From Apostichopus japonicus (lineage: Eukaryota > Echinodermata > Holothuroidea > Aspidochirotida > Stichopodidae): a DNA stretch of 64,000 nucleotides. This document shows positions 37,301 to 45,775 of the stretch, piece by piece. The stretch covers positions 14,521,501 to 14,585,500 of the forward strand of contig NC_092570.1 of NCBI RefSeq assembly GCF_037975245.1. The letters are read 5' to 3'. Each line of letters begins with the position of its first letter. Within the stretch, counting starts at the first letter, position 1. The translations under genes were made by a program, and so were the position numbers. The notes beneath the pieces were generated by a model that was given only the letters and a program-made list of their open reading frames with translations, was not told the DNA's origin and searched no databases.

Positions 37301-38572
37301 ATAAGTAGATTCTCTATAAAGGAAGGATCGAATCTGCCAACAAAACTGGCTGACACTTCATAATGAAAGTTAATAATAATAATTACACACAATACTACAT
37401 GTCATATGACTGGGAGTTTTAACAAACTTTAATAAAATGGGGCTTCAGATTTATGGGACATCAACTTTTGTCTTGGCATGACAGCCATTAAGATCTATAT
37501 CGATAATAATAAGCTTACCTGTACTCAATTAGAGCGGTGTATATTGCACACACGGTCAGCAAGGCATTGTCCTATCAGAAGGGGAAAAAACAAAACAATA
37601 GCCACTTAAAAACAAATCATATCTTTATTCTTCGATTTCAACAGGCTGTGGTACAAAACTTGTCGAAACATTGAGGCATAACTTAAACATTTTGATGGAC
37701 ATTTTCTCAAATCCGTCTCTCATTATATAAGAGTAAGCAATCTTGTTCGAGCAGAAGAGAATTTTTCATTTTAATTAATTAATTTAAATTCAATTTACAT
37801 CAAATTCAATTTAAATTTATTGAAAAAAAATGAAATGAAATTTAATTGAATTTAAACAATTTATTTCATAACATTGGTAGAGTGATACTAGTTCTTCACT
37901 TCAAATAAACTTTCCCTCACGCCAAAAAATATAAATACAAGAGGCACTTTTTCAGTCTAGTTTATGAAGGGTCATTTAAAAATATATATATATATATATA
38001 TATATATCTTCCCTAATCACATTATTTCTTAGCTGTCTGGGGAAGTTTTCCTCAAAATCATCTCCATATACAGGACAAATTCATTAGGATTACTTTTTGG
38101 TCTTACTTAAAGGCAAAAAGTTCAATAAAACTTTACCTTGAGGTTCTCATAGGCCAACCACTATTTTGTTTCAATCCAGTATCTTGAAAGTGATGGAGGA
38201 TTATATAAATTTATCGTTTTACCCATTCTGAGGGGTATTTATCTACAAATGCAATCTAAATTTGATGTCAAAACCTATTCCTACACCCCTCGCCCCCCCT
38301 CCCCTCAGAATGGATGAGCTCCAAGGCTGATTTATATATTCTGGACATAAATGTGGTCCTCTCAGGTGCCCATTAAGGATTTGCCCTGATCATATAACAT
38401 TAATGGATAATTGCCTGTGTTTACCTTCTCCTTCCAAGATACCTCGCCGTTCGCTGTCAGTTCCAGTTGAATCCATTCTTGCAGAACCATCCGAGACCTT
38501 TGACAGATAAGTTTCGGCAGGTTTAACCTGGATATGCACTCCTCCACCAATTGAACCCAAGCCATTCCTGGT
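19307..38572 (-). CDS. RB1: RB1, retinoblastoma pocket protein (first coding exon not found)
   Basis: Nineteen minus-strand exons join without a phase conflict and give about 820 residues. In order: N-terminal domain (WVQLVEECISRLNLPKL; LMLCCLEYIVKQSP), a linker with the CDK-type site IPQTPVR, pocket A (YRLGVRLYYRELDQII; LDFPWILTIFNV), a short spacer, pocket B (FLTKFLMKAQQLGFKRL; RHLDQIIMCCIYAICRV; HIIKFYNDVFVPAMKTFIL), then a C-terminal region with S/TP sites (VSPLRHSPFKSP) and a basic KSRKKLNM motif like the RxL cyclin-docking/NLS segment. The short A-B spacer and the RHLDQIIM match place it with RB1 rather than p107/p130. RB1 binds E2F-DP and chromatin factors to block S-phase entry. The last exon ends AGG TAA, so a further splice at that GTAACT cannot be excluded. 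The initiator exon should lie between 38573 and 46917. Confidence 0.96.
20190..20335 (-). CDS. RB1: RB1 exon, C-terminal basic/docking segment
   Basis: Phase 0 to 2 between ATTCCAG and GTAAAC. Encodes ISNKLQNFNKTYG and VKSRKKLNMGD, corresponding to the human segment around the RxL motif. Confidence 0.9.
20755..22180. repeat. GTACTAGTAC-bearing minisatellite in RB1 intron
   Basis: About 1.4 kb of tandem copies of GTACTAGTACTCAGGACTTT (20 bp), mixed with a longer form carrying an extra GTACTT and with diverged variants (CAAGGCAATGTACTAATACT). Each unit contains the self-complementary decamer GTACTAGTAC. It fills most of the intron before the exon at 20190-20335. Confidence 0.95.
22260..22448 (-). 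CDS. RB1: RB1 exon, proline-directed phosphosite cluster
   Basis: 63 codons, phase 0 to 0. Contains NSPVPHRSPSQ, VSPLRHSPFKSP and VTPRT, aligned with the human C-terminal CDK-site cluster. Confidence 0.93.
23500..24030 (-). mobile_element. Decayed LINE reverse-transcriptase C-terminal fragment (CR1/jockey-like)
   Basis: On the minus strand a frame reads NRVLGMIKRNFF, then VVRLYKQLVRPHLEYAVQAW and EKVQRTATRMI, the usual C-terminal end of non-LTR retrotransposon RT proteins. Around 23740 the homology moves to another frame (INIRHNFFSNRVVNELPEKV, ending HCNRV and a stop), so at least one frameshift has broken it. It is 5'-truncated and lies in an RB1 intron in the same orientation. Confidence 0.85.
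24220..24330 (-). CDS. RB1: RB1 exon, end of pocket B
   Basis: 37 codons, phase 0 to 0, ACGACAG acceptor and GAG|GTAATT donor. Encodes HIIKFYNDVFVPAMKTFILS. Confidence 0.95.
24922..25110 (-). CDS. RB1: RB1 exon, pocket B core
   Basis: 63 codons between TTCTCCAG and GTAAGT. Encodes RHLDQIIMCCIYAICRV, the most conserved part of pocket B. Confidence 0.97.
25690..26015 (+). mobile_element. LINE 3'-end fragment with GGCGCTATATAAAT tail
   Basis: A short frame encodes FKGHIKTYLFRAAFIDSQEL, typical of the extreme C-terminus of many LINE ORF2 proteins. A T-rich stretch and the tail TGTAAAGCACCTGAGAGCGA...AAGGCGCTATATAAAT follow. It sits in an RB1 intron, antisense to RB1. Confidence 0.6.
26414..26563 (-). 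CDS. RB1: RB1 exon, A/B spacer and start of pocket B
   Basis: 50 codons, phase 0 to 0. A Gly/Ser-rich spacer end is followed by FLTKFLMKAQQLGFKRLERL, matching the first helix of box B. Confidence 0.92.
26595..27240 (+). mobile_element. Second Helitron/HINE-like element
   Basis: Begins with TTAACAAGAGCCCAATGGGC, comparable with TTAACTAGAGCACCAATGGT at the minus-strand start of the element at 4229-5416. Ends at a hairpin (27212-27237, GGTTCCTTTGCT facing AGCAAAGAACC). Internally an ACCAGCTATTAACCAACAAC block occurs twice, near 26700 and 26955. It lies in the RB1 intron between 26563 and 28080. No coding capacity. Confidence 0.45.
28080..28181 (-). CDS. RB1: RB1 exon, end of pocket A
   Basis: 34 codons, phase 0 to 0, CCAACAG acceptor and GTAAGA donor. 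Encodes HLTSVEEFILESEAWKEGSP, matching the human HLERCEHRIMESLAW segment. Confidence 0.93.
29023..29171 (-). CDS. RB1: RB1 exon, pocket A
   Basis: Starts by completing Ala (phase 1), ends in phase 0 before GTGAGA. Encodes LDFPWILTIFNVHPYDFCRV and a helix, matching human LSFPWILNVLNL. Confidence 0.95.
29738..29855 (-). CDS. RB1: RB1 exon, pocket A
   Basis: 39 codons plus one base, GTTAG acceptor and GTAAGT donor. Encodes SLLSEDIFHRCILACSLEVV, matching the human NIFHMSLLACALEVV region. Confidence 0.93.
29880..30175. repeat. CATATAACCAGTG minisatellite in RB1 intron
   Basis: About fifteen copies of a roughly 19-bp unit (ATATAACCAGTGGTGTGAC), with GAATGACATGAATG inserts forming a longer period. 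Confidence 0.9.
30624..30794 (-). CDS. RB1: RB1 exon, pocket A start
   Basis: 57 codons, phase 0 to 0. Contains YRLGVRLYYRELDQIIKR, nearly the human KLGVRLYYRVMESML motif. Confidence 0.96.
31638..31725 (-). CDS. RB1: RB1 exon, linker into pocket A
   Basis: Completes Arg, then 29 codons to AGC|GTAAGT. SLKTLLASANDRPSDSLRLL matches human [20 protein letters not shown]. Confidence 0.92.
32273..32445 (-). CDS. RB1: RB1 exon, interdomain linker with CDK-type site
   Basis: 57 codons plus two bases. Encodes a KYFERKY-AEYELTADID helix, an acidic/Pro-Ser linker and IPQTPVR, which aligns with the human HTPVR phosphosite that drives pocket closure. Confidence 0.93.
32990..33350. repeat. 45-bp-class minisatellite in RB1 intron
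   Basis: Tandem copies built from ACACCGCTATAGAACATGCA and CACATAGAAAACACACCAGT, about eight in total. The period is near a multiple of three, so several frames stay open on both strands. These frames are by-products, not genes. Confidence 0.9.
33494..33678 (-). CDS. RB1: RB1 exon, N-terminal domain
   Basis: Phase 1 start (completing Arg), 61 codons, ends in phase 0 before GTAGGT. FHPFIQGLPVEVLNQTADGL matches human FIPFMNSLGLVTSNGL. Confidence 0.9.
34040..34150 (-). CDS. RB1: RB1 exon, N-terminal domain
   Basis: Phase 1 to 1. LMLCCLEYIVKQSPLFMLKE matches human [20 protein letters not shown]. Confidence 0.95.
34845..34910 (-). mobile_element. SINE/LINE 3' tail remnant
   Basis: On the minus strand GGCGCTATATAAATGTCTTC runs into a (TGAT)n-like end (ATTGATTGATTG). 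It shares GGCGCTATATAAAT with the tail at 25690-26015. Confidence 0.5.
35105..35202 (-). CDS. RB1: RB1 exon, N-terminal domain (weak donor GTCCGT)
   Basis: Completes Arg, then 32 codons plus one base. RRRVCWCLFLVAKG matches human KVSWITFLLAKG. The donor is a poor GTCCGT, but its phase joins the next exon exactly and reading on meets TAG. Confidence 0.85.
35890..36021 (-). CDS. RB1: RB1 exon, N-terminal domain
   Basis: Phase 2 to 2, 43 full codons, TTTGCAG acceptor and GTGAGG donor. LKKFLQFMNDIGEKY matches human HKFFNLLKEIDTST. Confidence 0.9.
36924..36998 (-). CDS. RB1: RB1 exon, N-terminal domain
   Basis: Phase 2 to 2, 24 full codons, ATATAAG acceptor and GTAAGT donor. GPRFTLLQILRAGNV aligns with human MSFTFTELQKNIEI. 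Confidence 0.85.
37519..37571 (-). CDS. RB1: RB1 short exon, N-terminal domain
   Basis: 17 codons plus two bases, TGATAG acceptor and GTAAGC donor. ALLTVCAIYTALIEY aligns with human LWGICIFIAAVDL. Confidence 0.85.
38195..38395. repeat. Dispersed repeat family A, copy 2
   Basis: AAATTTATCGTTTTACCCA, GGGTATTTATCTACAAATGC and the block near CCATTAAGGATTTGC repeat the order of copy 1 (5430-5790). Confidence 0.6.
38425..38572 (-). CDS. RB1: RB1 5'-most exon found
   Basis: Acceptor GCATTACAG after a long T tract; one base plus 49 codons to AAG|GTAAAC. VEECISRLNLPKLICQRSRM aligns with human [20 protein letters not shown]. The exon begins inside a codon, so another exon lies upstream, unless the Met at codon 3 initiates. 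Confidence 0.9.
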
Positions 38573-39594
38573 CTGTAATGCAAAAAAAAAAAAAAAGTAT
38601 GGTCACCTAAGCCTATGTTGGCCCAAAGTTTATTGCTACTTCTAAGTTAGAGTTGGTGTGATATATCGACATAGGACTCAAAAGAAACACACAAGACAAG
38701 ATGAGGAGCCACAAGAACGTAGCATGTGTTGTGACTTCATGCACTCCAGGGTGCACTACACTATGATATATAATAAAAATGTAACTTTCATAAGAGCCCT
38801 AAGTTACTACAATATACAAAACTTTTTAAAGGAATTGTCTGGTGGAAGATTTTGATACATTGTCCTTGTAGTTATTATTTTTCTCTTTCTAACCATGTAA
38901 AATTTGTCCCCATTCGACGTTTTCTTTTTGTAGAAATCTGGTTTTCAAATTCACCAGTTTCTCACCAAAAGTACCGTTTGTTCGAACGCATCAATATGGT
39001 GATTGACGTAGTGCTTGCAGATAGGCAAAACAGGCGACTTGAAGATAGCACTCCCATTTCCCAATTTCTGCAACAAATACACTCTCACGTGTAAGCACAT
39101 GTGATTCCCAATATATATAACGTACATACTCGCGAACGTATATCCTACGATGCCCAGTTGGTGTACTCAACCCTTTTAAATTACGGTCGCCATGGTCGCA
39201 TTGGCGACCACAATTCTCAGCTGGCGATGAGAATTTCTGGAAAAATTAATGCTAGTCGCCAGCCCTATAATACTGTGGCGATCAGTTTTTGCAACTGAAA
39301 ATTTCACCAATGCTTTACAAAAAACTGAAATGTACTTACTGACTTAACGCACGTATAAAATTAATATTGAATGGATTTCCCGTTCCAAATTTTCGCAAAG
39401 TTCAGAGCAACAATAATTTCCTAAGACCGCTGTACACACATGTCGTAGTGGTCTACGTACCATACCGTTGTAACATGCATCTAATTCCCATTGACATTGG
39501 TCACGGAACATAAGTAGGTCATCGACATTCGAACTTGCCCAAGTTCATCGCACCATGGGAACGACCCAACGACACAACAACAACACATTGAACA

Positions 39595-39604
39595 TTTTCC
39601 CGCC
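39595..39604. promoter_or_regulatory. E2F-like site TTTTCCCGCC
   Basis: Matches the E2F consensus TTTSSCGC. It lies 1 kb upstream of the first RB1 exon found. RB-family promoters are often E2F-regulated, but the motif is short and function is unproven. Confidence 0.25.
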
Positions 39605-40332
39605 ATCTGGACGCCAAGTGTAAATTTTGGTGTAATATGCAAATTATTGTACTGTGCGGTTAAAACTTAACCTATTGCGACACACAAAAATTTTGGGAAG
39701 CTGTTGTAGAAGTAACTTTTGTATCAAATGTAAAGTACTGTAGGGTACTATAGTTTATAAAAGACGGTTTTCTTCAGGTGTTAAGGAAAAGGGGCGTTTC
39801 TGTGAACTGAATCTCTTTGTATAATATTTGGATACTTAAAATGACCATGTACATGCAGTTAAGCTCTACTTAGCATTTTTATCCTTTGTGGATCTTTATT
39901 GGAATAAATACGAAATGTATTGTTTAACGCCAGTATTTAACGGTAAGCATTTCTTAAATTGTTGTACGTGTTTATACGTGTTTATACAATTCTGTGCGCG
40001 TACACAGTCATGTCCAGTTATATGTGAGCGGTACTGTAGCTATCCTTTAAAGCAGAATTTTGCGTCCTTTTCTATGATATTTCTCAACCTCACTGACTCC
40101 ACTATGCCATAACGAAATACATAACTAGCTTATCTATTTCAATCTTACTTCAAATGGTGGCATAAAAGTCGAAAAATTTGCAACTTTCAACTTTGTTTTT
40201 CTCCAAGATATTTTCCGTTGGGATCCCAATTAACCTTGCCCATAATATGAATATTTAAACACTACGAACGTCATTGACCAATACGTAATCCAACACCAAG
40301 CTTGATTTGTGTACAGTCTATATGGCAGTTGT

Positions 40333-40361
40333 ACCAGGGAGTTCCATAACAACTCCCTGGT
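40333..40361. repeat. Perfect 11-bp-stem hairpin
   Basis: ACCAGGGAGTT and AACTCCCTGGT are separated by 7 bases. Confidence 0.7.
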
Positions 40362-42628
40362 TGTGCCAACGCAGTCTTGAATCTATTTTTAGCAACGGCT
40401 CATAACTAAACCTGCATCTCTGATTGGTTGAATTCAAACTAGTGGGTTTGGGGTACTGTATGCGATTAATTTAAAATGTGGAATTTTGTCGTGGATACTT
40501 TTCTCATTCTCTGCAAATATCCTTAATTACTCGCCAATTAACGATGTTGGCAGGGAAAAACTTGGCTGATATCTTAGTTTGCTGGTCGATGGACATGTCA
40601 AAAAAATAGAAAACGGCGACCAAACGCAAAATGCTGCTTTAAGTTACGGTATTGTCCCATACATGTGTGTACACACAGGCCTTATGTTGCCACAACTATC
40701 AAAGCGCGGGAATTAGTACTTAGTTATACTATAGTTCAACGTTAGTGTAGTCAGTACTGACAGTAGTGCTACTCGATGTTGAGCCTAGGCCTAGTGTTTT
40801 TTGTACTAATATTTAGCATATCAAAGTGGCGATCACATTTTCATTCTGGGCGACAGAATTTGGGAAAAATAAAGATCTAGTTGCCACAGGAATTTCCTCC
40901 TGGCGACCTCATTCACTGGGGAATTAAAAAGGGTTGGGTGTACTTGTATAGAGTTGCACATAGTAGACTCACACTCAAACCACAGTTCATAAACTGTTCT
41001 TCGAAATCGCTGAAATAAAATTCACGGATCAAATTTACAGTAAAAGGAAACTTGAAAAGTAATCGTAACACCGAAAGATGAAACTTGGCGGAATCGATGT
41101 CAGAGCAGAATATAGCACCGAGAAGCTTAGGCTTCGCAGAACTGTCCGATTGTCAACGTTAGAGTGTAGCCTACATGCGAACATTCTTCGCGTTGGAGCT
41201 GGATAGCCTGATGTATAGCCTAAACAACGAAGAGTCTGCTGTTAAAATTTATCTTGTGTTACACAAAGACCACGAAACCACCGATCTACTACATGGCGGC
41301 TTAAGGAGTTTTTGAAAACATATCTAATTTCTAAGAAATTTCACCGGAAATTAAGGAAGAAATTTATCTGTATACAAACGCAGTTTTTGTTGTGATTACC
41401 GTAGAGGTACTGTACGGAGGGTGGGTTATGTTGCAATCTGCATTAGCATAGCTGACGTCACGTTCTGTACTGTTCAAATCAAATTTGAAATGTCTATCCT
41501 TAACAATTAAAAAATCGTTTCTCTGTCAAAAGCAACATTAGCGTTCTCATACTTTGACAACATGTTTGGAAAATTATTTATCATATTTTAAGGTAACTTC
41601 TTTGGGCCACCAGACAATCCTTTTAACAAGTTGTCACCAATTTATTCCAAGTTCACGCTATTAAAATACATAACTAGGGAATGACACAAGACCTTTAGAT
41701 CTGTAGACTAGTTTAAATGTTGGGGTAGGCTGCTCTCAAAGCAATCTCTTATGCCTATGATCTTCACCAAAAGTTAACTTTGTAAGCCTAGCATCTGCTC
41801 ATGCCCATGCTCAATATTGTATTTTGTCTAGGAGGAGTAGGACTAGGCCTAGGAGGTTGCTTTACTATTTAGGATAGGGCCTAGCCTAGGCCTAAAGATG
41901 CAGTTATTAATTATGGTAAACTAGGTTCTGTGAATGTGACTTAGGGCCTAGCCTAGGTTAGATATAAAGTTTGTCTATAGCCTAGATACTTTTTAAGAAA
42001 AGTCACCCAGGAAAGAACCTGGGCACAAAAACCAAACAACTGAACTATACTGACCCGCTCTCAACCTGTCTCCTTGCATCGAGACTGTGATTGTGTTATC
42101 ATCGCCAGGTGTGTATCAAGATTCCTCTTGAAAGGAAACAGATACTAGTTACTACATATGATCTTAGCCAAAAGGATGACTAAATGACTAGATGACTAAC
42201 CTACTAGTACGGATGTAGGCTTGACTTTAAATACAACCTAACCCTAACGTTAGTGTAATTCTAACGCAACAAGTATCAGGCTAGGCATATTGTACTGTTA
42301 ATGTAATTTTTTACAGCTATTGCTAAGTAGGCCTGGGCTAGGTTGGTAATATACTCACTCTTTATCCCACTGTAAGTGTGTAACTTTGTGTAAGTTGTAA
42401 CGTTAGAATTTCAACGAAATATCCCAAGGAGTAGTTGATTTTTTATAAATATTATGAGAGACAATTATTTGCTGAATGTGTCGTTGTACGTGGCCTGGTG
42501 ACGATCTCTGATGCAATCAACGAAAATTCCAGGAAATGGGTATCCAGTCCAACAGTTGCATTGTTTGTATACAGTTTGGCTATTATCTGCGAAATTTGGA
42601 TTCAGGATTCGCGCGTCCTCAAGAAACC

Positions 42629-42669
42629 GCGCGAAAGAATAAATTTGTTTCACAACTGATATGACGTAA
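42629..42669 (-). promoter_or_regulatory. Paired CRE-like and E2F-like motifs, candidate RB1 promoter
   Basis: TTACGTCA (minus strand, 42662-42669) lies about 25 bp from TTTCGCGC (42629-42636). The human RB1 core promoter also has adjacent ATF and E2F sites. The position, upstream of RB1 on its strand, is suitable, but it is 4 kb from the first exon found. Confidence 0.25.
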
Positions 42670-42786
42670 ACTAGAGTAGCGCCACCACCAGTAAAGGTCA
42701 AAATCAGGACCATATTTGTATATATGGCTCCGGTCAAAATGTCCTCCGTCTTTGACAAGTGGGTCTTAATTTTAAACATAGGCTTA

Positions 42787-43334
42787 GGCATAGGCGTAGG
42801 AGGCGGGGGGGGGGGGGGGGGGCTGGGGGGGGCTGCAGCCCCCCAACCAAAATTTTTGGTGAAAATTCGGGCAATATGGTGATATTTTTTCGGGCACCTA
42901 CTGAAAGAAAAATAATTTGCAATGTGTTTTTCATTTTTTTTAGTGAAAATTCGGGCAATATGGTGATAATTTTTCGGGCACCTACTGAAAGAAAAATAAT
43001 TTGCAATGGTTAATTTGCAATGGTTTTTCAATGGTTAAACTGATATTATTATTATTATCGTAACGACTTCCCCAATAATTATAACCAATATGAAAGGGTG
43101 ATAACACGGAAAAATAAACCAAAATTTTCGCGCGCTTCGCGCGCATTCAACATCTTAGTGAGCTTATCATATAAACATTCATCGGGTAAAGGCATGTGAT
43201 GTAATAACCGATGAATGCCTATATGATATGCACATTGAAATGTTGAACGCGCGCGAAAAAATTTTTGCTATATTTTTCGGGCAAGTCGTTACAGCCCCCC
43301 CCCCCAAATCAAATTAGGCTCCTACGCCTATGGG
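42787..43334. mobile_element. Nested inverted-repeat composite element
   Basis: Outer ends GGCATAGGCGTAGGAG (42787-42802) and CTCCTACGCCTATGGG (43319-43334) are inverted. Inside, GTAACGACTT (near 43060) faces AAGTCGTTAC (near 43285). Further in, AAAATTTTCGCGCGC faces GCGCGCGAAAAAATTTT, and ATTCATCGG faces CCGATGAAT. A segment of about 70 bp (TGAAAATTCGGGCAATATGG onward) is tandemly duplicated at about 42857 and 42943. G- and C-runs sit inside the outer ends. Confidence 0.6.
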
Positions 43335-43672
43335 CTTAGGAACTATTGCACGGTCGGAGGCGAGATGATATTTCATTTATTTTGTTTCACAACATGCATT
43401 TAAATGTTTACAAATAACATGAAGTAGTAGTGAATAATACATGAGAGTGAAAGAAGCGGAACAATAAACCCTTGCGGGGTTGACGGGGTGCTCCGCTCCC
43501 TAAAAACACAGACCAATCAAAAGTACTATAAAGCAAACTAAACAATTACAGCTGAACACCTGTGTCCATGCCACAAATGAGAGAAAATTTGAGTTTTCAG
43601 AGTAGTAAAAGACTATAGGGCAGACAATCACTAGTCAAGAGTTAGTAATTGATATGGGAAAGGCCGGGTTCC

Positions 43673-43952
43673 CAGCAAACAAAAAAAACGTTATCATAAC
43701 ATTTTTAAAAGAGCCTCTAAAATATGTTTTTATAACGTTAAATGTGGTGTTATAAAAATGTCGGCATAACGTTTTGATGGGATATTAATGTTATATTAAT
43801 GTTATATTAATGCTTTAACGGAAAAATGTTTTGAAATAATAGCCTGAAAACGTTTTCGTGACATATTTATTAGGCCTACACCACAAATAACGTTACCAAA
43901 ACAAAAGACGAAACGTTTTAATAACGTTTTGAAAACTTTTTTGTGTTTGCTG
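43673..43952. mobile_element. AACGTT-rich MITE
   Basis: Ends are inverted: CAGCAAACAAAAAAAACGTT and the complement of TTTTTTGTGTTTGCTG. The interior is filled with ATAACGTT/AACGTTTT words, a composition seen in non-autonomous elements of many animal genomes. Confidence 0.6.
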
Positions 43953-44002
43953 CTTTACAAGAATATTTCCATGGTTACAGCGACTCAAATAATGACCATG
44001 TC

Positions 44003-44230
44003 TGGAGTGTTAGCTCAGTGGTTAACGCCGGTGCCTTTCAATCATAAGGTCCCCGGTTCGAGTCACTCCCAGATTAATGTATGTCGTCCAGTTACAGAGT
44101 TGTTGACAATTAACAATTCATAATCATGGACGTTAAATATGAATGTAAGAGACTGACTTCGGTCATGCTTGCGGCTTTGATAATCCAATGAGGCTTCTTC
44201 GCGAGTTCCTGCTTGCAGGAGGATCTAATA
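44003..44230 (+). mobile_element. tRNA-derived SINE
   Basis: Head with polymerase III A box (TTAGCTCAGTGGTTAACGCC) and B box (GGTTCGAGTCA) at the usual spacing and a nearly paired acceptor stem (TGGAGTG with CACTCCC). The T stem does not pair, so it is not a functional tRNA. A non-tRNA body of about 155 bp follows and runs straight into the TACA array. Confidence 0.6.
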
Positions 44231-44535
44231 TACATACATACATACACACATACATACATACATACATACATACATACATACATACATACATACATACATA
44301 CATACATACATACATACATACATACATACATACATACATACATACATACATACATACATACATACATACATACATACATACATACATACATACATACATA
44401 CATACATACATACATACATACATACATACATACATACATACATACATACATACATACATACATACATACATACATACATACATACATACATACATACATA
44501 CATACATACATACATACATACATACATACATACAT
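44230..44535. repeat. (TACA)n microsatellite, about 306 bp
   Basis: Almost uninterrupted tetranucleotide array with one CACA variant near the start. The long HTYI/MYVC open frames through it are artefacts. Confidence 0.98.
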
Positions 44536-45129
44536 GTCTTACGTCCATAACAAGCTAATTGTCTGCACACATTTTATATAGTCGCCGATTTTGTACTTGA
44601 CAGTGAGTATAGATTTACAAAATTTGTACATATCTAATGATTGTCAGATATCTGCAGACTGCTAAGTCTGCAATTCTAAATTTTCATGACAAGTTTTCTT
44701 AACCAGAAGAACCTTTCATAAACATTTAGACGGTCGTACGTCTTATCTCTTCATGAGTTTGTTCTACAAACCACAAGTCCTGACAAGAAGGGCTAGATTA
44801 AATTGCAACAGCTTTGTCGTACGTCCAGTGCACTTGTAACAGGATTTGAGGTTTCTGTGCTTAGCGTCTTTTTCTAACAGGGTCCTCTCTGGGGACATTT
44901 TTTGGCCTCCTGATCCTTGTTCTCTCAACTAAACCGAATGCAAACAAAGCCTAGACAAATGAAATCAAACGAAACCAAATAGAACCAAACCAAGCGAAAG
45001 TTATCCCGGAAACAAAATAAAGTCGTAACATTGATTGAACACAGTGTTACAACATTTGTTTTTTAGTGACAATCAATGAGGCACTTACAGCTGGCTTAAG
45101 GTTCTTGGAAATTATATCAATGTACTCGA

Positions 45130-45300
45130 AAGCAAGGGCGGGGGAAGCACTTTTAATCTGGGGGGCACCGACATCAAAGGGCACTTTGCAGAAATTCGAT
45201 TGGGCTGATGCAGCCTTATATTTAGTACCCTTTATAACTCTTATTGTATTATCTTATTTGCGTATACACATCACTCCATCAACGCCCCCCCCCCCTCAAG
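45130..45300. repeat. GC-rich repeat remnant
   Basis: AAGGGCGGGGGAAGCACTTT and GGGGGGCACC with a C-run near 45285 resemble parts of the element at 45495-45770; probably a diverged or partial relative. Confidence 0.3.
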
Positions 45301-45494
45301 GAAAATATGCATACTAGCACTGCAATATCCAATGTGCAAATTGGGAAACAAGGAGCAAGTTTTCTTTTGAGACAAAATGAGGTGACATCATGCTAGTTGC
45401 TAATGTAGGAATCTTCCGAATTAGAGTTTATTTCTTGTCTTAAAAAATTTTTTCCATTCGAAATAGCTTTGAGTTTGACCCACAGAAATTCATT

Positions 45495-45775
45495 AAAAGT
45501 CAGGGGCGTAGCCAGGATTTGCAAAGTTGTATGCACGACTATGTGAGCGGAGCGCCACCATCAGTTGGCGCGGAGCGTACCCGAAAACTTTTGGTTTTAC
45601 AAACCCCCCAGATGGCCGGAAACGGCCCTTCCCGAGTGTTCATTCTGGTTCCCTGGCCTCTTGCAAACTTGAGACACCTCAATTTTTATGTAGAAAAAGG
45701 GCACATTTTTAACCTGAGGAAAAGTGGGGGGGGGGGGCACGTGCCCCCTGTGCCCCCGGTTCCGCCGCCCTTGCT
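45495..45775. mobile_element. MITE-like GC-rich repeat
   Basis: Starts with CAGGGGCGTAGCCAGGATTT, and contains CGGAGCGCCACC...GGCGCGGAGCG and a terminal GGGGGGGCACGTGCCCCCTG palindromic block. This architecture is common in repetitive elements of marine invertebrates. No coding potential. Confidence 0.45.

Larger units (their letters stand above)
39161..40943. mobile_element. Possible 1.8-kb element with inverted ends
   Basis: The left edge (GTGTACTCAACCCTTTTAAA) and the right edge (TTAAAAAGGGTTGGGTGTAC) are inverted copies with few mismatches. Just inside both, GTCGCC/GGCGAC motifs recur (GGTCGCCATGG...TGGCGACC at 39186-39210; TGGCGACC near 40910). No transposase frame was found. Confidence 0.4.

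Noticed and set aside
39552-39680. Minus-strand frame starting MAGKCSMCCCC as RB1 exon 1
   Set aside because: It does not resemble the acidic/Pro-rich RB1 N-terminus and gives no suitable donor phase.
43998-44074. A functional tRNA gene
   Set aside because: A and B boxes are present but the T stem does not pair and the anticodon loop is irregular. It fits a SINE head.
44110-44581. Long overlapping frames of repeated MYVC or HTYI on both strands
   Set aside because: They are translations of the TACA microsatellite, which has no stop in several frames.
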